NCBI GenBank assembly: GCA_044375105.1
Contig: JBILNK010000135.1
Location: 1-11,844, forward strand
Length of the DNA stretch: 11,844 nt
Direction: 5' to 3'
Source of the DNA: JBIKLM01 sp044375105
GTDB lineage: Bacteria > Planctomycetota > UBA1135 > GCA-002686595
The position numbers and the translations under genes are program-made. The notes beneath the pieces were generated by a model. The model saw only the letters and a program-made list of their open reading frames with translations. It had not been told where the DNA came from and made no database searches. Of this stretch, positions 7,748 to 11,844 are shown in pieces (the first letter of the stretch is position 1; every line of letters begins with the position of its first letter).

Positions 7748-10102
7748 ATGATCTTCGCCACGCTCGCCGCCCTGCTGCTGCCCGCTCTGGGGCCCAGCGC
7801 CGCCTCCCCCGCGGCCTCCCCGGCGCTCCCCAGGTCGGTGACGGGGTCCCCGGCCCTCCCGCAGGCCCAGGCCCCGGCGGCCAACGCGGCTCCCGGGGCG
7901 ACTCGAGCCGACCAGGAAGGCGGCAAGGTGCCCCCGATCCAGGCCCAGGGGGACTTCTTCATCATCAACTTCTCGGAGGACCAGAACGAGGCCACCAGCC
8001 TCGAGCAGTTCGTCAAGGTCTGCCAGCAGGCCACCGGGCTGAACTTCATGATCTCGCCGGACAGCGACGCCCAGCTCAAGCAGGGCAAGGTGCGCATGTT
8101 CGGAACGAAGCGGATCCCCAAGAAGGATTTCTACAGCTTCTTCCAGATCATCCTGTTCATCAACGACTTCGCCTGCATCCGGGTCGGCCGCGACCCCCTG
8201 TCGGTGATCGTGATCCAGCAGCTGACCCAGGCTTCGCCCCGCAGCGCCGTCAAGCAGCGCGCGGAATACGTGCTGCCCGACGAGCTCGATCGTTACGCGG
8301 ACGAGCCCGCGACCCTGATCACGACGGTCGTGACGCTGCCCAACACCAACGTGCGCGACCTGTCCAACTCGCTGCGCGCCCTGACCCCCGACCAGGCCAC
8401 GCAGAACATGCTGCCCGCGGGCAGTTCCGACTCCCTGATCCTGACCGGCTTCGGCTCGAACATCTGGCAACTCGCCGAACTGCTCTACCTGATCAACGAG
8501 AAGTCGGCGGTTCCCGAACCGATCCTGCCGGTCTTCGACCGCATCAAGCTCGAGTTCGCCGACGCCGAGGACGCCGCCGACATCGTCGAGCAGCTGCTGG
8601 AGGCACGCCGCGAGGCCGAACAGCAGGCGCTGCAGAATCGCGCCCCGGACGCTCAGCCGGCTCGCGCCCAGAACGCCACTTCCGCCAAGATCATCGTCGA
8701 GAAGCGCACCAACTCCCTGTTCGTGATGGCGATGCCGGACGAGCTGCCGAGCATCAAAGAGCTGATCGCGCGCATCGACACGGAGGTGCTCGAGCCCGAG
8801 CGCAACTACCACATCTACGCCCTCGAGAACGTCAACGCCGAGGACCTGGCCGACGCCCTGACCCAGTTCCTGGAGGATGCGCGCTCCTTGACCCAAGCCA
8901 GCACCGGCACCGGCACCGGCGGCCAGACGCGCAGCGGCGCCGCCGGTTCCGACAGCGCCGAGGACGTGGTCGTGGTCGCCGATCCGACCACCAACTCTCT
9001 GCTGATCGCGGCCAACAAAACCCGCTACACCGAGGTGTTGACCCTGATCCAGGCCCTCGACCAGCGCGCCGATCAGGTGCTGATCGAAACGGCGCTGATC
9101 GAGCTCTCGGGCAGCGACTTCCTGGACCTGGGGGTCGAACTGGGCTTCGCTGACATCGGCGCGGACACCGGCGGGTTCGGCGTGACCAGCTTCGGCCTGT
9201 CGACCCTCGAGGACCTGGACAACGACGGCATCGTCGACACGCGCGTGCCGACGATCACCAACGGCATCACCGGCGGCATCATCGATGCCGGCGAGTTTTC
9301 CCTGCCGGTGCTGATCAGCGCGCTCAAGACCCGCAGCGATGCCAATGTGCTGAATATCCCTTCGATCCTGGTCAACAACAACTCGACCGCCACGGTCGGG
9401 ACCCTGGAAGAGCGTCCGACGACCCAGGTCACGGCCTTCGGCGGAGCCGGCGGCGGCCAGACCCAGGAGAACTTCAACAACTACCAGGAGGCGGGCATCA
9501 CGCTGACGATCTCGCCCTCGATCAGCGCCAGCCGCTACCTGCGCCTCAACATCGAGCTCAACGTCTCGAACTTCCTCGGACAGGGCTCGGGCACGATCCC
9601 GCCGCCGCGCGTGACGCGCAACATCCTGACCACGGTCAACGTCCCGGACGGGGACACTATGGTGATCGGCGGCGTGATCACGGACAACAACTCCTTCGAT
9701 CGCCAGCAGACGCCGCTGCTCGGCGACCTGCCCCTGATCGGTTTCCTGTTCCGCCGCGATACCCGCGACGCCTCGCGCCGGACCCTGTACTTCTTCGTCA
9801 CGCCGCACATCCTGGCGGACGAGGACTTCGGCGACCTGGCGGAGCTGTCCTACAAGAAGAAGCTGGACGCTTCGCGGGTGATCGGAGCAGGCCGGGTGCG
9901 CATGATCGACGAAGACTTCGAGGGCAGCGCGCGCCCGGACGCCGACCTGCCCGGCTTCGAGCTGCCGCTCTACCAGACGCCCCCCGCGGGCGAGATGAGC
10001 GCCGAAGAGTTGGGCATGGATCCCGAGGAGCTGATGGAATCGCAAAACCAGAGCGATTCGGATCCCAGCCTCCCAGCGACACCGCCCGCGACCGGCGGCT
10101 GA
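7748..10102 (+). CDS. gspD: Type II secretion system secretin GspD-like protein
   Basis: This 784-residue protein should form the gated outer-membrane ring of a type II secretion system. An N-terminal hydrophobic stretch (IFATLAALLLPALG) looks like a signal peptide, though without basic residues. A Pro/Ala-rich linker (about 18-60) follows. N0-like sequence spans about 67-157, and repeated N-domains about 190-440, including the KIIVEKRTNSLFVMA and VVVVADPTTNSLLIAA strands. The secretin domain (about 440-690) carries the family motif TPLLGDLPLIGFLF (655-668) and ends RTLYFFVTPHI. Unusual points are an insert at about 470-510 with the calcium-loop-like DLDNDGIVD (489-497), and an acidic tail (about 690-784) beyond the secretin core. 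CACCGG is repeated three times at 8902-8919, in the N3-type loop. No Shine-Dalgarno precedes the ATG. gspE follows after 134 bases. Type IV pilus PilQ is less likely, given the GspD-like N-domains and no AMIN domain. Confidence 0.93.
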   Translation: MIFATLAALLLPALGPSAASPAASPALPRSVTGSPALPQAQAPAANAAPGATRADQEGGKVPPIQAQGDFFIINFSEDQNEATSLEQFVKVCQQATGLNFMISPDSDAQLKQGKVRMFGTKRIPKKDFYSFFQIILFINDFACIRVGRDPLSVIVIQQLTQASPRSAVKQRAEYVLPDELDRYADEPATLITTVVTLPNTNVRDLSNSLRALTPDQATQNMLPAGSSDSLILTGFGSNIWQLAELLYLINEKSAVPEPILPVFDRIKLEFADAEDAADIVEQLLEARREAEQQALQNRAPDAQPARAQNATSAKIIVEKRTNSLFVMAMPDELPSIKELIARIDTEVLEPERNYHIYALENVNAEDLADALTQFLEDARSLTQASTGTGTGGQTRSGAAGSDSAEDVVVVADPTTNSLLIAANKTRYTEVLTLIQALDQRADQVLIETALIELSGSDFLDLGVELGFADIGADTGGFGVTSFGLSTLEDLDNDGIVDTRVPTITNGITGGIIDAGEFSLPVLISALKTRSDANVLNIPSILVNNNSTATVGTLEERPTTQVTAFGGAGGGQTQENFNNYQEAGITLTISPSISASRYLRLNIELNVSNFLGQGSGTIPPPRVTRNILTTVNVPDGDTMVIGGVITDNNSFDRQQTPLLGDLPLIGFLFRRDTRDASRRTLYFFVTPHILADEDFGDLAELSYKKKLDASRVIGAGRVRMIDEDFEGSARPDADLPGFELPLYQTPPAGEMSAEELGMDPEELMESQNQSDSDPSLPATPPATGG

Positions 10103-10126
10103 CCCCCGCCCGGGGCCCTGCGCCCA

Positions 10127-10148
10127 CGCCGAGGACCGACCCTCGGCG
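10127..10148 (+). terminator. Hairpin between gspD and gspE
   Basis: CGCCGAGG (10127-10134) and CCTCGGCG (10141-10148) are perfect 8-base arms around ACCGAC. The hairpin starts 24 bases past the gspD stop and ends 88 bases before the gspE ATG. No T-run follows. It may partly terminate transcription or stabilise the gspD message within an operon rather than separate the two genes. Confidence 0.3.
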
Positions 10149-10236
10149 GCGATCGCGGCCCCGCTGATCTACGCGCGCCTCCCGGCGCCCCTCCCGAGCT
10201 CCCCACCAAGCCCCAACCCCGCAGCCAACGGCACCG

Positions 10237-11844
10237 ATGGTCAGCGTCACCGACCTCTTGCTCGCCAAGGGCCTCTCCAAGGAGCGCCTGGAGGAGTGTC
10301 GTCGCCAGTCCGCCACCTCCGGGGAGTCCTTGGACCGCGTGCTGATCGCCAAGGAATACCTGGGCGAGGAGCAGGTGCTCGAGGCCTATGCCCAGCTGCT
10401 CGGCTTCGAGTTCAAGGCCAGCCTGGACGGCGTGCGCGTGCCGGGCCAGTTCGTCAACCAGGTGCCGGTGCAGTTCTCGCGCAACTACAGCCTGGTGGCC
10501 CTGGAAGCCCCCCAGGGCGGGCGCATCAAGGTGGCCACCTGCCGGCCCCTGGACAGCAACCCGATGGACGACCTGGCGTCGTTGCTCGGGCTCGAGATCG
10601 ATCCGGTGCTGGCCCCGGCCCAGGAGATCAACACGCTGATCGCGCGCGCCTACCGGCACAAGGCCGACGGCGTGGACGAGGCCCTGGCGGATGTGGCCGA
10701 GGACGGCGACATCGCCGGCATGGCCAAGCAGTTGGAGGATGTCGAGGACGTGCTCGACGTCTCCAACAAGGCGCCGATCATCAAGCTGGTCAACACCATC
10801 TTGTTCCAGGCCCTCAAGATGCGCGCCTCGGACGTGCACTTCCATCCGTACCAAGACAAGACCCAGGTGCGCTTCCGCATCGACGGCATCCTGTACGACA
10901 TGGATTCGGTGCCGAGGAAGGCGCAGGAAGCCATCGTCAGCCGCGTCAAGGTGATGGGCAAGATGGACATCGCCGAGCGGCGCCTGCCCCAGGACGGCCG
11001 GGCCACGATCCGCTTGGGCGAAGGCGAGGTCGATGTGCGCATCAGCACCGTGCCGACCACGATCGGCGAGCGCATCGTGATGCGTTTGCTCGACAAGACT
11101 GCCAAGCTCTACACCCTGGACGAGATCGGCCTCGAAGAGAAGAACAAGGCCATGCTCCGGGAGTTCCTGAACTACACCTCGGGAATCATCCTGGTGACGG
11201 GACCGACCGGTTCCGGCAAGACCACGACGCTCTACGCGGGCCTGACCGAGATCGACACGACCCAGAAGAACGTCCTGACCATCGAGGACCCGGTCGAGTA
11301 CTCGCTGCCGGGCATCAGCCAGGTGCAGGTGGCGACCAAAAAGGGCCTGACCTTCGCCTCGGGCCTGCGCTCGTTCCTGCGCCAGGACCCGGACGTGATG
11401 ATGGTCGGCGAGATCCGCGACCTCGAGACCGCCGAGGTGGCCATCCGTGCGGCCTTGACGGGTCACCTGGTGTTCTCGACCGTGCACACCAACGACGCGG
11501 CCTCGACGATCGCACGCATGGTCGACCAGGGGGTCGAGCCCTACCTGGTGGCGACCTCGGTGGTCCTGGTGATCGCCCAGCGCCTGGTGCGCACGATCTG
11601 CCCCCATTGCAGGACGATCGGCCCGATCACGCCGGAATGGAAGGCCAAGATCGACAAGGTCGGCCTGTCTTCCGAGGCCCTGGATCACCAGATCGCCTAC
11701 GGCATGGGCTGCGACGAGTGCTTCCACACGGGCTACAGCGGCCGGACGGCGATCTACGAGTTCCTGCCGGTCGACGAGGTCCTGCGCACGCAGATCATGG
11801 AGAACGCCACCGCCAGCCAGATGATGCGCAGCGCCATCGACAGG
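10237..11844 (+). CDS. gspE: Type II secretion/type IV filament assembly ATPase, GspE/PilB family (partial, 3' end beyond window)
   Basis: The frame stays open to the window edge and gives 536 residues; relatives have a few dozen more. The protein is the cytoplasmic hexameric ATPase that drives pseudopilus assembly. The N-terminal GspE-N/MshEN-type domain spans about 1-140, followed by an acidic linker (about 143-175). The core then shows RASDVHFHP (196-204), RLPQDGR (249-255), Walker A GPTGSGKTT (322-330), Asp box IEDPVEYSLPG (349-359), Walker B region VMMVGEIRD (387-395) and His box GHLVFSTVHTND (409-420). The zinc-binding cysteines are in CPHC (455-458) and CDEC (492-495). The ATG at 10237 gives the expected MxxVxDLLLAKG-like start, and no Shine-Dalgarno precedes it. 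Its place after a GspD-like secretin favours type II secretion, but PilB-type pilus assembly ATPases share all these motifs. Confidence 0.93.
   Translation, partial: MVSVTDLLLAKGLSKERLEECRRQSATSGESLDRVLIAKEYLGEEQVLEAYAQLLGFEFKASLDGVRVPGQFVNQVPVQFSRNYSLVALEAPQGGRIKVATCRPLDSNPMDDLASLLGLEIDPVLAPAQEINTLIARAYRHKADGVDEALADVAEDGDIAGMAKQLEDVEDVLDVSNKAPIIKLVNTILFQALKMRASDVHFHPYQDKTQVRFRIDGILYDMDSVPRKAQEAIVSRVKVMGKMDIAERRLPQDGRATIRLGEGEVDVRISTVPTTIGERIVMRLLDKTAKLYTLDEIGLEEKNKAMLREFLNYTSGIILVTGPTGSGKTTTLYAGLTEIDTTQKNVLTIEDPVEYSLPGISQVQVATKKGLTFASGLRSFLRQDPDVMMVGEIRDLETAEVAIRAALTGHLVFSTVHTNDAASTIARMVDQGVEPYLVATSVVLVIAQRLVRTICPHCRTIGPITPEWKAKIDKVGLSSEALDHQIAYGMGCDECFHTGYSGRTAIYEFLPVDEVLRTQIMENATASQMMRSAIDR

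Noticed and set aside
8902..8919. Three tandem CACCGG hexamers inside gspD as a phase-variable repeat
   Set aside because: Only three units and a multiple of three bases, so slippage would not shift frame. It encodes a flexible Thr-Gly loop and is probably just linker.
7628..10045. Minus-strand open frame of 805 codons opposite gspD
   Set aside because: It is an antisense shadow caused by high third-position GC. The plus strand encodes a full secretin with the LLGDLPLIGFLF motif.
9970..11727. Minus-strand open frame of 585 codons opposite gspE
   Set aside because: It is antisense to a GspE-type ATPase with all motifs intact; the translated frame is His/Asp/Leu-rich without a domain.

Overview
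This is a very GC-rich bacterial window with seven or eight protein genes and strong third-position GC. Gene content fits a diderm: a GspD-type outer-membrane secretin, its GspE ATPase, a sigma54-type (NtrC-family) two-component pair, DnaK, an EIIA(Ntr)-like protein, an ABC-2-type ATPase and a rare YrdC/Sua5-low-molecular-weight phosphatase fusion. The fusion, the scarcity of Shine-Dalgarno sequences and the long hairpin-rich spacers make me lean towards Planctomycetota or a neighbouring deep phylum. That placement is inference; a deltaproteobacterial-type lineage is not excluded. No rRNA, tRNA, CRISPR array or insertion sequence was recognised.

Layout. Positions 1-5406 are read on the minus strand, in transcription order: a soluble histidine kinase (4588-5406), an NtrC-type response regulator overlapping it by 11 bases (3216-4598), a 416-base spacer holding candidate control sites, dnaK (865-2799), a 429-base spacer with several hairpins, and an ABC-transporter ATPase cut by the left edge (1-435). 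A 116-base divergent spacer at 5407-5522 separates this block from the plus-strand YrdC-phosphatase fusion (5523-6695). A convergent 365-base hairpin-rich spacer follows, then a minus-strand EIIA-type protein (7061-7528). A 219-base divergent region leads to plus-strand gspD (7748-10102) and gspE (10237 to the right edge, truncated).

How the genes may work together. The kinase and regulator form one translationally coupled signalling pair. The kinase has no sensor or membrane domain, so its signal must come from a partner protein. gspD and gspE are the start of a type II secretion (or related type IV filament) cluster that continues past the right edge. The most interesting points are: (i) the fusion protein, whose YrdC half has lost the hallmark catalytic motifs while its phosphatase half is intact and carries the threonine typical of protein-arginine phosphatases; (ii) a near-consensus sigma54 -24/-12 element and a cluster of TGCC/GGCA half-sites upstream of dnaK, next to the sigma54-activator gene; and (iii) a calcium-loop-like DxDxDG segment inside the secretin. 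No clearly new multi-gene defence or mobile system is visible.
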